A stretch of 64,000 nt of DNA from Citrobacter braakii. Lineage in GTDB: Bacteria; Pseudomonadota; Gammaproteobacteria; Enterobacterales; Enterobacteriaceae. The stretch covers positions 62,001 through 126,000 of the forward strand of contig NZ_NAEW01000004.1 of the NCBI RefSeq assembly GCF_002075345.1, given 5' to 3'. Position 1 is the stretch's first letter; each line of letters opens with the position of its first letter. The notes under the pieces are model-generated. The model saw only the letters and a list, made by a program, of their open reading frames with translations, made no database searches and was not told the origin of the DNA. Positions 9,432 through 18,378 of this stretch are shown here, piece by piece. The position numbers and the translations under genes were made by a program.

Positions 9432-10639
9432 AGTATCACCGGCTTGTCTTTCAGAAGATTGGCTCGCTTATTCATTTTCAGATAAATGAAGGCGTAGCGA
9501 ATAAATGTCAGTGAAGAAAACAGGATAACCGACGTGGCATAATCTTTATGAAAATAGGGAATGACGACAAATGCGAATAACACAATCGCCAGCTGTTCCA
9601 GTTGGATACGCAGAAAATAGCGGTGGGAACCAAAAATAAGCTCAATCACCGTCAGAGGGCTTATCGCCAGCGCCGGGAATAAATAGGGCAACATGTAGCG
9701 CGACGTTTCAATGGAGTTAATCCAGTCTTCACTAAAGCCCAAACGCATCACTATTGGATAGAAAATAAACACCCCGAGAGTACAGATAACCCCCAGAACC
9801 AACAGTAGCATCCGCACCCTGGTATATTCATGATAATTAAAGGTATTATTTCTGAAGTCGATAGACCACTTGGAAAAAATAGTATTGCGCACTGCGTTGC
9901 CGATAATCACCACCGGCGCCAGGCAAAAGCGGCTAACTACGGAAAAATAACCTGCCGTCAGCGCCGAGAACCAAAAGTTAATCAACATAATCGGCAAATT
10001 ACTGCTGGCCATCGCCAGCACTTCCGCACTCCCGACTTTGGTAATGTGATGGATATTTTGTTTGAAAAAATGCCAGTTACTGGCAGGTCGCAAATGTCTG
10101 GCCGCCACGGAACGAATATCAAACGAATGCAAAATACAGCTTATGGTCAGCACCATCGTCGCGCAGGCCCATGACCAATAAAACAGTTGCACCTGATGCG
10201 TAACCAGAACCGAAAGTAATACCACCACAGAGACAGAGATGCGCTGGAAAATCAGAAAACGAAAATTGGCCGTGCGCAGCGACAGGTTTTCCGAGATTAA
10301 AACCCACGCCGTCGCCAGCGTCAGCAAATAGAGGAACAGGATGTTCTGGTGAAACAGCCACGCTGTCAGTACGGCGTACGGTAAGGCAATGATCGTGCTT
10401 TGGATCAGGCAAAATACGACGTTCTGTACCAGTTCGTCGTCGTGCTGTTTTGGAATTAAAAGCTGCGATGCAAAGGTACACACCTGCGCGCCCACCACGG
10501 CGATGCTGTAATTGAGCGCATAAAGCCCCACCTCAGCCATATCGTACTTGTGCGAAATCAACCAGATAGACAGCGCACCAATCAACTGCGAGATGACTGA
10601 TGAACCGGCTATCGTGGAAGCGCTCTTCAGTAGACTCAT
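9428..10639 (-). CDS. Wzx-like polysaccharide flippase
   Basis: 403-residue inner-membrane protein with about twelve hydrophobic segments. The N-terminus (SLLKSASTIAGSSVISQLIG, then LSIWLISHKYDMAEVGLYAL) is typical of the MATE-like polysaccharide-transport family, where SP...G and FG..ALA-like elements mark the first two helices. It would flip the undecaprenyl-linked repeat unit to the periplasmic face. The gene overlaps both neighbours (stop/start overlaps of 4 nt), consistent with translational coupling between the co-polymerase, flippase and polymerase genes. Confidence 0.82.
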   Translation of the reverse strand: MSLLKSASTIAGSSVISQLIGALSIWLISHKYDMAEVGLYALNYSIAVVGAQVCTFASQLLIPKQHDDELVQNVVFCLIQSTIIALPYAVLTAWLFHQNILFLYLLTLATAWVLISENLSLRTANFRFLIFQRISVSVVVLLSVLVTHQVQLFYWSWACATMVLTISCILHSFDIRSVAARHLRPASNWHFFKQNIHHITKVGSAEVLAMASSNLPIMLINFWFSALTAGYFSVVSRFCLAPVVIIGNAVRNTIFSKWSIDFRNNTFNYHEYTRVRMLLLVLGVICTLGVFIFYPIVMRLGFSEDWINSIETSRYMLPYLFPALAISPLTVIELIFGSHRYFLRIQLEQLAIVLFAFVVIPYFHKDYATSVILFSSLTFIRYAFIYLKMNKRANLLKDKPVIL

Positions 10640-12765
10640 ACCCGGCCTGGCGTCGTCATCAGTTGATCGGTACTGAAGTTAAGTGAACGCAGACCCTCCT
10701 GGGTTTCAAGATCTTTTTCTTCAACCGCATTGAGCACCGCGCCAATCACCACGCCGTTATTTTCCTCAATCTTATCCAGTGCGCTGGCGATGTGTCCCGC
10801 CGACCCCATCCCGGCTTTCACTATGAAAACAACCCCATCGACGGCACGTTTGATCAGTTGAACATCCTGGCTCTGATTCACAGCAGCAACATCAATAATG
10901 ATGCGCTGATAATGCGATTTCAGTTCGCGCATTAAGGGTTCAACGTGCTCCGACGACAACATCAGTAAAGAAGAGATGGTGCTCTTGCCGTGCGCAATAA
11001 AGTCGAGATTATCACTGAGCGTAATCCGCGCCTGTTTAAGCTCAGTCTCCCCGCGCAACAGTTCCGCCAGACCTGCGGATGTTGCCGACGCCAGTTCAGA
11101 AGAGAGCCCATCAGTATTAAAGAAATCCGCATCAATAAGCAGAGTTTTCTGATCGAAACTAAAGGAGTTCGCCAACAAACTCGCCAGCAGAGAACGTCCT
11201 TCACCGTGCTCCGTTGACGCCACGATGAGCGTCTGTAATGACCGGTTATCGAGCATAATCCGGGTACGGATACCGTGCACAATATCGGCATTCAGCGGGT
11301 TCTTCAGGATCATGTCCCGCACTTGCGCACGCCCTGAGGTTCCACTAAAACGACGGATTTCGCCCAGCGGGGTAACGTTGAGGCGCTTTTTCATGCGACT
11401 CAGGCTAGCGATTGAGTTATCCATCGCCGCTTTGACAATGAAATACATGATGCTGAACACAACCACCAGCATGACCACCATCACCAACAGCAGTGATTTA
11501 TTCGGCTTCGCCGGTTTTAATGCAGGAACTGCGGGATCGTATAACACCGCATCGGCATTCACGCCGGACAGCGACAACTCCTGAGTACGCTGATAGAGCG
11601 ATTTGTACAGATCTTCCATTTTATCTAACGCCAGTTTTTGGCTGTTCCAGGCATCCCGTTTTGACGCCATTTTCTGGAAGATCGCTTTCTGCTCAGCCAA
11701 TTGTTGCTGGTAGTTCTTTTCATCCGCAAGCGCCGCCAGATATTGCTGGCGTAAACCCACTTTCAGTTCACCCAACACCCGTCCCGTTTGGCTTTGGATC
11801 GACTGCACATCAGCTTCTGCTTTTAAAATGGCCGGGTTTTTTGGCCCATAGACTTTGCGCAATTCAGACAACGTACGCTGCGCCTGAATTAACGCAATGC
11901 GTAAATCCTGAATCTGGGCGTGGTTAGAGACCGAAGGTAGCGAGATAACACTCTCAGCGGACTTCCCTCCCCCGTTCACCTCGTTATAGACAGATTCCGC
12001 GGCAACACGACGCTGAGTCGCATCGGCCAGGCGATTGGTCACGATACTTAACTGCTCGGTTTCAAAACCATCAATACCGCGAAAGGTCAGCAGCCCGGCA
12101 TTTTTCAGATAACTCTCCATATCTTCTTTTTGCTTCGCTATCGACTTCTGAATCTCTTCCATTTTTTCATAATTCAGTTCGCGGGCTTTCTCTACTTTCT
12201 GACGCTTTTGCTCCAGCGTATAGTTGATGAAAGCCTGAGCGACGCCGTTGGCGATATTAGCCGCAACCTGGGGCGAAGTCGATTCATAGGTAATAGAGGC
12301 GAGGTTCGTTGTCCGAATACCGATGACATTCAGGTTTTTCGACAACGTTTTCAGCGCCAGCTCCATTCTTAGTTGCCGACTTTCACTGCTATCAGCGCCC
12401 TGAGCATCGGCTTTTTCCCCGGTAAATGCCGGATTTTCATCCAGCTTCATATCGCGAACGGCTTGCTCGAGCACAATTCGTGAATGCATCAACGCATATT
12501 GCGTTTCGTAGTAACCACTGCGCGTTGAATCGAAACCATCAACCTGTGGGAACGGAGAAACGTTATCGGCCTGCGCCTTAATCAGCACAGTCGCCGTTGA
12601 TACATACTTTGAGGACATCATGCTGATTAACGGATAAGCCACGACCCCGGCAACGATACCGGCCAGCGCGATTTTCCAGGCGTTCTTTTTCAGCGCTTTG
12701 GCAAAGCGGGAGAATTCAACAGTGCTTTCTCGTTTTTTGCCGTTTTCCACTATTGATAGTTTCAT
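10636..12765 (-). CDS. Wzc/Wzz-like chain-length determinant protein with degenerate tyrosine-kinase domain
   Basis: 709-residue polysaccharide co-polymerase of the PCP-2a plan. TM1 lies near residue 30-50 (IALAGIVAGVVAYPLI), then a long periplasmic region with coiled-coil segments, a Pro-rich second TM near residue 415-435 (PAKPNKSLLLVMVVMLVVV) and a C-terminal MinD-like kinase fold. The kinase motifs are eroded. Walker A reads STEHGEGRS with Arg524 where Lys is expected, Walker A' reads LLIDADFFNTDG without the usual Arg, Walker B reads IIIDVAAVNQ (Asp625) without the Pro pair, and no C-terminal tyrosine cluster is present. It probably controls chain length and links to the lipoprotein; autokinase activity is doubtful. 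Confidence 0.85.
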   Translation of the reverse strand: MKLSIVENGKKRESTVEFSRFAKALKKNAWKIALAGIVAGVVAYPLISMMSSKYVSTATVLIKAQADNVSPFPQVDGFDSTRSGYYETQYALMHSRIVLEQAVRDMKLDENPAFTGEKADAQGADSSESRQLRMELALKTLSKNLNVIGIRTTNLASITYESTSPQVAANIANGVAQAFINYTLEQKRQKVEKARELNYEKMEEIQKSIAKQKEDMESYLKNAGLLTFRGIDGFETEQLSIVTNRLADATQRRVAAESVYNEVNGGGKSAESVISLPSVSNHAQIQDLRIALIQAQRTLSELRKVYGPKNPAILKAEADVQSIQSQTGRVLGELKVGLRQQYLAALADEKNYQQQLAEQKAIFQKMASKRDAWNSQKLALDKMEDLYKSLYQRTQELSLSGVNADAVLYDPAVPALKPAKPNKSLLLVMVVMLVVVFSIMYFIVKAAMDNSIASLSRMKKRLNVTPLGEIRRFSGTSGRAQVRDMILKNPLNADIVHGIRTRIMLDNRSLQTLIVASTEHGEGRSLLASLLANSFSFDQKTLLIDADFFNTDGLSSELASATSAGLAELLRGETELKQARITLSDNLDFIAHGKSTISSLLMLSSEHVEPLMRELKSHYQRIIIDVAAVNQSQDVQLIKRAVDGVVFIVKAGMGSAGHIASALDKIEENNGVVIGAVLNAVEEKDLETQEGLRSLNFSTDQLMTTPGRV

Positions 12766-12767
12766 CG

Positions 12768-13325
12768 TCAGAAGAACCCCATGCCAATAATCACGACATC
12801 CCCAGGATGAACAGAGTGCGTTAAATCAACATTCTCAAGCAGCTGATTGCTACCTGACAGGCGAATGTTGATATCTTGACGGTCAGCACGATCTGTAAAT
12901 CCCCCCGCCTGCGCAATAGATTTCTCGACGGTAAGTCCTGGCTCATAAGCGAATCCATTCGGACTTTTCACCTCGCCAGAAACATAGTATTTACGGAACT
13001 CGGCAATACTCACCGTCACCATCGGAGTAGTAAAATAATCTCCGGTCAGGCGTTGAGTTAATTCGTTAGTCACCTGTTCAGCAGTTTTATCTTTTAATAT
13101 AAGAGCACCAACAAACGGGAAATTAATCTCCCCACTCTTATCCAAAATAAACCGCATCGTCATATCGGGTTGACCATGAACAGCGATATTGACAGTATCC
13201 CCTGCCCCAAGTCGGTAATCCTGCTGAACAGTAGCAGGATCGTCCATTAATCTCGGGCTGGACGTCGTGCATCCGACCATCAGGATACTGAATAGCAAAA
13301 CCGCGCACAGTTCTATTATTTTCAT
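12768..13325 (-). CDS. Short Wza/GumB-like polysaccharide export lipoprotein
   Basis: 185-residue outer-membrane lipoprotein. The signal peptide ends in the lipobox LMVGC with Cys19. A poly_export (PES) domain follows (YRLGAGDTVNIAVHGQPDMT) and one SLBB domain (YYVSGEVKSPNGFAYEPGLTVEKSIAQAGGF). It is about half the length of E. coli Wza (379 residues) and lacks the C-terminal segment that forms Wza's alpha-helical outer-membrane barrel. It is similar in size to GumB and VpsN. It lies between the co-polymerase and the beta-barrel gene, which may provide the outer-membrane pore instead. Confidence 0.87.
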   Translation of the reverse strand: MKIIELCAVLLFSILMVGCTTSSPRLMDDPATVQQDYRLGAGDTVNIAVHGQPDMTMRFILDKSGEINFPFVGALILKDKTAEQVTNELTQRLTGDYFTTPMVTVSIAEFRKYYVSGEVKSPNGFAYEPGLTVEKSIAQAGGFTDRADRQDINIRLSGSNQLLENVDLTHSVHPGDVVIIGMGFF

Positions 13326-13326
13326 T

Positions 13327-14613
13327 TTAGATCTGAACCTTAGCTTTAAGCATAATCATAGAATTATCATAACCCAACGTTCTGATGACTTCCTGATTGT
13401 CGTTGGGACCGATATAAAACGAATCAGTATCCTTATTCGAATTCAACGTATCTATTTGATATTTAATCTCAAAATTGACAGACGGCGTGTAGTCATAGCT
13501 CATGGTTACGCTAAATACCCCATCTTTATCATGCCGATCTTTATTCTGTTTTTTATAGTCTTCTGAAGTGTATGAGTAATCCAGCAAGGTAGAAAAACGG
13601 TTGCCTAACCAGAAGTGCTGGTAAGAAAGACCATACTGGGTGACTAAAATATATCCCCCAACTTCCGATGGGTCTTTAATGCTTTGCGCTGAGTGCACCG
13701 TGAAAACAGACTGCTGTAACGGCTTCCACTCCCCTTTTATATCCCAGTTTAGACCATTAAAATCATGCGAGTTTGCGTTGTTTTTAAATGTCTTGTACAA
13801 CCATGAAATATTCATGTCGACATTGGTTTTTCCCGTCAACTGCGACTTCAGGCCATACAGCAAATAATACTCATTAGTGTCTTTTTCTGAGTTGTTATCA
13901 TAGTGACGCTGGTTAGTAATAAAGCTATAGCGAAAACGCGTTCTGGATGTGTATTGGTCAAAAATTTCTGCCACCAGGCTATTTTCGTGCCATTCCTGTT
14001 CCTGAATATAATTGTAGAAATCTTCACTACTCTCCTGGGCGTCGGACGTATTGCCGAACGTCAGTTTTTTGTATAACAACGCCAGTTCCGCTTTCCCGCG
14101 CCCATCCGGCGCGCCATAGCTATAGCGCAATTCACTGTTAATAAAATTCGTCGTCAGCGGAGATTTAATCCCATACTGCTCGAATTGACCCGGTAGAAAC
14201 CCCTCAGTGATCCCTCGACCGCGGGATTCGTGCCCAAGCGTATCCTCCAGATTGAGTGTTAAGCCGTGCTTGAGCCCATAGCGCCAGGCACCGTTAAAAC
14301 GGAAAAAATGATCGTTATAGTTATCAGCGGAATCGCTTGAGTAGTTACGATAATCACCGGAGTACATCAGTAAATACTTATCCTGACCGCGCTCTCCGAT
14401 CATACTCAAAACGGGCGCTGCGCTCTGAAACGAGGAACCGATAGCATCTCTGCTATGTGGCTGATAAGACACGTTATCATTATAACCATAGTCCACAGCG
14501 ACCTTGCCCTGGAAGTCGATCCCCGCAAAGCCAATGTGTGATTTCGGTGTTAAATCAGCCCATACGGGCTGCGATATCACGATTCCGGTAATAACGAGTA
14601 ATTTAGTATGCAT
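13327..14613 (-). CDS. Outer-membrane beta-barrel protein of exopolysaccharide export (BBP2-like)
   Basis: 428 residues with a signal peptide (LVITGIVISQPVWA) and a body made of alternating aromatic/hydrophobic strands such as VAVDYGYNDNVSYQP, YLLMYSGDYRNYSSDSADNY and FSTLLDYSYTSEDYKKQ. It ends in a strand closing with hydrophobic residues (MIMLKAKVQI), as in outer-membrane barrels. This matches the putative beta-barrel porin 2 group found in VPS-like loci (VpsM type). It overlaps the end of the WcaJ-like gene by 11 nt and is followed after 1 nt by the short export lipoprotein, so the two probably form the outer-membrane export path. Confidence 0.8.
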   Translation of the reverse strand: MHTKLLVITGIVISQPVWADLTPKSHIGFAGIDFQGKVAVDYGYNDNVSYQPHSRDAIGSSFQSAAPVLSMIGERGQDKYLLMYSGDYRNYSSDSADNYNDHFFRFNGAWRYGLKHGLTLNLEDTLGHESRGRGITEGFLPGQFEQYGIKSPLTTNFINSELRYSYGAPDGRGKAELALLYKKLTFGNTSDAQESSEDFYNYIQEQEWHENSLVAEIFDQYTSRTRFRYSFITNQRHYDNNSEKDTNEYYLLYGLKSQLTGKTNVDMNISWLYKTFKNNANSHDFNGLNWDIKGEWKPLQQSVFTVHSAQSIKDPSEVGGYILVTQYGLSYQHFWLGNRFSTLLDYSYTSEDYKKQNKDRHDKDGVFSVTMSYDYTPSVNFEIKYQIDTLNSNKDTDSFYIGPNDNQEVIRTLGYDNSMIMLKAKVQI

Positions 14614-16018
14614 TCTTACCGATAAATCCTTTAAAAATAGTTTTAATAATAATTTTTATATCCAGCCATAAAGACCAGTTTTGAATGTACTCAATATCGT
14701 ACTGAACCCTTTTTTCCATCTTATAAAGCGCATCGATTTCCCCGCGGAAACCGTTGATTTGCGCAAGCCCGGTGATCCCAGGCTTAACTTTATGGCGGAT
14801 CATGTAATTTTCGACCTGTTTACGGTACTGCTCATTATGCGTAACCGCATGAGGTCTGGGACCGACAATCGACATACTTCCCTGCAATACATTGATAAAT
14901 TGCGGTAGTTCATCCAGTGAGGTGCGGCGTAAGAAACTACCGAATTTGGTTACCCGCGGATCGTTTTTAGTGGCCTGAATAACCGTATCGGCGTTCTCCA
15001 TAACGCGCATCGAGCGAAACTTCCAGACCTTAATTTTTTGCCCGCTAAGACCATACCGATCTTGTTTGAAAAAGACTGGCCCGCGGGAAGTAAGTTTGAT
15101 TCCAATGGCAATGGCCAACATTAGCGAAGAAATCATCACCATAATAATGCTGCCAAGCACCAAATCTTCCGCCCGCTTGATAAACGAACCCGCCCCTTCA
15201 AACGGCGAACTAAAAATTCCAATAGTTTGCAGGTTGTGAATGGAGCGTAGCTTGGACATGTTGTTACTGTAGGTATAGAAGTCAGGAACAATATACGTAT
15301 CTACGGTAGTGTCTGACATCATCGCCAAAAAATGACGAATGCGCTGTAAAGCTACCATCGGTAAAGCGATGTAGATTTCGTCTATATTTCCCTGCCGGGC
15401 TTCCTCAACCAGATTGATCACCGGCCCACGAAAGGGGCTTTTAACCTTATCGACGATATCGCCACAGCGGGATAAGGCGCGCTCATCATAAAAAGCCAGA
15501 TCCAATGTGATATTAGCGTATTCATCCATTAACGCGTTTTCTGCAGCCAGACCATTGTCGGTCAGACCAATAATCGCCACGCGCATACTCTTTTTCGTTG
15601 AATATTTAAAAATGAAAAAGCGAATGTAATAAAGAAAAGGTAATGGGATGAAGTACCAGTAAATAATCGCTGAATAAAAGGGGGAAGGCAGTTTGTCTAA
15701 GTAGCCGAGAGACTCGGGTTCAGCCACCGTCATGCTGACCAGTTCGTTAAAAAAAATCGCCAGCAGCGTACAAAAAACCAACCGTTTTTGATTACGTAAA
15801 CCGATCGTCTTAATCTTTTGTTGATACATTTTAATGTATTCAGCAAACAGTAAGAAAAAGACTGAGAAGAGAATACTCAGAATGGCAATGGTGTTAAATG
15901 GCGCCAGACCTAACAGATGGGCGCTAAAAATTAACGTCGCATTGATTACAATGAAATCGACCAGCTTTAAAAAGACTGGATATCCGTGGCTGCTAATCTT
16001 TAGCGATTTTTTAAGCAT
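14603..16018 (-). CDS. Undecaprenyl-phosphate sugar phosphotransferase, WcaJ-like (polyprenyl glycosylphosphotransferase)
   Basis: 471-residue inner-membrane enzyme that starts the repeat unit by moving a hexose-1-phosphate onto undecaprenyl phosphate. Four N-terminal hydrophobic segments are followed by a Rossmann-like CoA-binding region ([16 protein letters not shown]), a further hydrophobic hairpin near residue 280-300, and the conserved catalytic domain with [45 protein letters not shown] and [17 protein letters not shown]. This last set is diagnostic of the family. It is the first gene of the 11-gene operon. The donor is often UDP-glucose in WcaJ relatives, but that is not certain here. 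Confidence 0.93.
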   Translation of the reverse strand: MLKKSLKISSHGYPVFLKLVDFIVINATLIFSAHLLGLAPFNTIAILSILFSVFFLLFAEYIKMYQQKIKTIGLRNQKRLVFCTLLAIFFNELVSMTVAEPESLGYLDKLPSPFYSAIIYWYFIPLPFLYYIRFFIFKYSTKKSMRVAIIGLTDNGLAAENALMDEYANITLDLAFYDERALSRCGDIVDKVKSPFRGPVINLVEEARQGNIDEIYIALPMVALQRIRHFLAMMSDTTVDTYIVPDFYTYSNNMSKLRSIHNLQTIGIFSSPFEGAGSFIKRAEDLVLGSIIMVMISSLMLAIAIGIKLTSRGPVFFKQDRYGLSGQKIKVWKFRSMRVMENADTVIQATKNDPRVTKFGSFLRRTSLDELPQFINVLQGSMSIVGPRPHAVTHNEQYRKQVENYMIRHKVKPGITGLAQINGFRGEIDALYKMEKRVQYDIEYIQNWSLWLDIKIIIKTIFKGFIGKNAY

Positions 16019-17069
16019 ATCTCAGCCCATTATTTATTGATTTTTAATTGTTTTTTTCCTCATTTATGTTGCTAATTATATCACAAGTCTTAAAAACGCA
16101 ATGGCACACAGTCATTAAATGTAAAAAACAATGTAATACAATGTGATGGGTTTCGCACCATACAAATGCAACCCAATGATTTAGATGATTATTTATTGGT
16201 AATATTTTTTAATTTCATCCTTAAAAAACATGATTAATTGCAACATAAACATCATTGACAGTTCACAATTCATAAGCTACCACGGGTAGAATCACATGAT
16301 GATCGCCTGACAACGCGTTAACCTTACAAAAAGCAATACTTTGTCCAAACCTCGTTGCGCTATGGTCAGTGATGAGAGTCCTGGAGAGCGACAAGAAGAA
16401 ATCAATAAGTCTATTTATAATTCCCACCATAAAAATAACTTAGTAACACATTTACAAAGCAATGATTAGCAACCTTATTATAAATAAGGTATTTTACGAA
16501 GAGTCTGCGATTGCTTTCATTTTCACGCTCAAAATTCAAAAAAAAACGAATAGTAAAAAAATTTAGTTTAAATAATTGTAGCAACTCCGATGAGTAGAAG
16601 TGGCAAGCATGGCTTAAATTAAAACGATAGCCAATCATTGAGAAAATGCGTGTTACATATTACTAATGTCAACATTCTGCATGAACACACCTTTAACATC
16701 AGAATTTTCAGCGCTTACCAACACATCGATTTAAAATAAAGAGAAGAGAATAAATGACAGCATTAAAATTTTGTTAAAAGCAGCGTAAATCGCCCCAACG
16801 AATTATTGATAACAATGTATACACTTTTGTTAAGATATATATAAAAACACCTTCCAAAGCCATTCAATCATGCCAAAAAATTTTGTTTACTTATTTTTCG
16901 CAAATAAATAATATCCGCGCCGGATTACTTGTTGAGCAATTTACGCACGTTAATCATTTCTTTCAAATGAAGTCCTACATCATTTTTTGACGTTGATGAA
17001 CTCCAGCTGAATCTGTGCCTCTGACAAGTACTTTTCTGGGTAAATAATAAATTTAACGGAGTTATGATG
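16019..17069. other. 1-kb AT-rich divergent intergenic region
   Basis: No convincing gene is seen in this stretch between the exopolysaccharide operon (leftward) and the fimbrial operon (rightward). It is much more AT-rich than the neighbours, with A/T runs throughout, as in H-NS-bound regions. A promoter candidate for the leftward operon is listed separately. A short GTGGTAGC sequence on the minus strand (16276-16283) resembles an ops core but lies upstream of that promoter. For the fimbrial side, TTGATA near 16806 and AT-rich TATATA near 16840 are possible promoter parts, without firm spacing. No invertible repeat pair typical of fimS-type phase switches was recognised. Confidence 0.6.
16075..16101 (-). 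promoter_or_regulatory. Candidate promoter of the exopolysaccharide operon
   Basis: On the minus strand TTGCGT (16096-16101) is followed after 15 nt by a perfect TATAAT (16075-16080) with an extended -10 TGA before it. Transcription would start near 16068, about 50 nt before the WcaJ-like ATG. The spacer is short for sigma70, which the extended -10 could offset. Confidence 0.45.
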
Positions 17070-17639
17070 ATGAAAACTGCACTTACCAGCAGTGTACTGG
17101 TCGCTTTGTTTGCCGCTAATGCTGGCGCAGCAGCGAATTACGTTACCACTGCCGCAACAGGTTCTAAAGCCACCGCGACGGTCCATTTTACCGGTGAAAT
17201 TGTTGCCAGTACCTGCGTGGTGAGCACAGCAAACCAGCCAGGTAAAACAGTGGCATTGCCACAAGTTACCAACCAGCTATTTAGCGGCGCGGGCTCTAGC
17301 ACCGGTGATACTCCGTTTACGTTGCAATTTAGCGGCTGTAGTGGGGTAACTGGAGGAAGCGGCTATGTGGTGGTCTTTACTGGTAAAACCCCTGGCAGTA
17401 ACACAGCACTTCTGGAAGCGAAACGTGGCTCGGCTTCTGCCACCGATGTTGGCATCGAAGTGGATCAAGCGGGTCATGCCCTCGATTTCGCTTCCGGTAG
17501 TAATGAGGTGAGCTTAACAGCAGATCAAAATGGCGATGCACAAATCGATCTGGTCGCCAAATATCAGCAAATTGGCGGAACGCTGCCTGCGGCAGGCACG
17601 ATCACTGCGGATATGAATTACACCGTCATTTATAAATAA
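17070..17639 (+). CDS. Fimbrial major subunit (chaperone-usher pilin)
   Basis: 189-residue pilin precursor. A signal peptide (KTALTSSVLVALFAANAGA) is followed by an N-terminal donor strand (KATATVHFTGEIVASTCVV), a Cys49/Cys90 pair that should form the pilin disulfide, and the C-terminal beta-zipper ending NYTVIYK. Three ATGs stand in a row (17064, 17067, 17070); the third is chosen because CGGAG at 17057-17061 is at proper distance only from it. It is the first of four genes in the order subunit, chaperone, usher, tip protein. I cannot match it to a named fimbria. Confidence 0.9.
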   Translation: MKTALTSSVLVALFAANAGAAANYVTTAATGSKATATVHFTGEIVASTCVVSTANQPGKTVALPQVTNQLFSGAGSSTGDTPFTLQFSGCSGVTGGSGYVVVFTGKTPGSNTALLEAKRGSASATDVGIEVDQAGHALDFASGSNEVSLTADQNGDAQIDLVAKYQQIGGTLPAAGTITADMNYTVIYK

Positions 17640-17693
17640 CGGACGTTGATTGCTATGGATGGCACTCTTCCCTGAACCTGGAAAGTGCACCTG

Positions 17694-18365
17694 ATGAATA
17701 AAATATTCTTTTACCTGTTGCTGTGTGTGGTTAGCACCGCTCACAGCGCAATTAATTTAGGTCAAACACGCGTTATTTATAATGAGAACGATAAAGCGGC
17801 GATGTTTGACGTCAACAATAATACAGACAAGCCATATATGGTACAGACGTGGCTGGATAATGGTAATCCGGATGAGACACCAGCCAATCTGCCAATGTTA
17901 ATTACGCCCCCGATCCTGAAACTTGATGGCCATAAATCAGCCGTGTTGCGAGCTATTTATCAGGGCAATGGCTTTCCTGAGGATGTTGAATCTGTAGTGT
18001 GGATTAATGTGCAGGAAATCCCCACCATCGAGAATGAAGAAAATACCTTACAGCTGGCGCAGCGTATTCGCATCAAACTATTTTATCGCCCTGTTGGGCT
18101 GAATATGACGCTACCTGAAGCCGTTGAGAAATTACAGTGGCAGTGCCACGGTCATACTCTGCGGGCAGTCAATGCGACGCCGTTACATATCTCCCTGACG
18201 CAATTACATATTAACGGCCAAAACATCGATGCCGACATGGTTAATCCGCATGGCGAACGCACGTTTGCGTTGTCACAGCAAAAAGTCAGCCATATCGGTT
18301 TTAGCTGGGTAGATGATTACGGCGGCACTAACGCGGTTAATAACGTCCCGGTATCTTGCAATTAA
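17694..18365 (+). CDS. Periplasmic fimbrial chaperone
   Basis: 223-residue PapD-like chaperone. After a signal peptide (NKIFFYLLLCVVSTAHSA) come two Ig-like domains with the typical INLGQTRVIYNENDKAAMFDVNN start, the Arg/Lys subunit anchor region, the F1-G1 stretch VVWINVQEIP and RIRIKLFYRPVGL in the linker. The F1-G1 loop is short, as in FGS chaperones. The C-terminal domain has a Cys pair (QWQCHGH and VPVSCN), which may form a disulfide. ATG 17694 is preferred to the GTG at 17685 because GGAAAG lies about 9 nt upstream. It caps the subunit and delivers it to the usher. Confidence 0.92.
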   Translation: MNKIFFYLLLCVVSTAHSAINLGQTRVIYNENDKAAMFDVNNNTDKPYMVQTWLDNGNPDETPANLPMLITPPILKLDGHKSAVLRAIYQGNGFPEDVESVVWINVQEIPTIENEENTLQLAQRIRIKLFYRPVGLNMTLPEAVEKLQWQCHGHTLRAVNATPLHISLTQLHINGQNIDADMVNPHGERTFALSQQKVSHIGFSWVDDYGGTNAVNNVPVSCN

Positions 18366-18378
18366 GTTAGGGTTGCAC

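Noticed and set aside
16273-16285. ops/JUMPstart-like GTGGTAGC on the minus strand upstream of the polysaccharide operon
   Set aside because: Only 7 of 8 core bases match, the rest of the JUMPstart is absent, and it lies upstream of the best promoter, so RfaH could not be loaded from that transcript.
16411-16638. 75-codon frame on the minus strand in the divergent region
   Set aside because: No ribosome site, extreme base composition and no similarity to any family I know.
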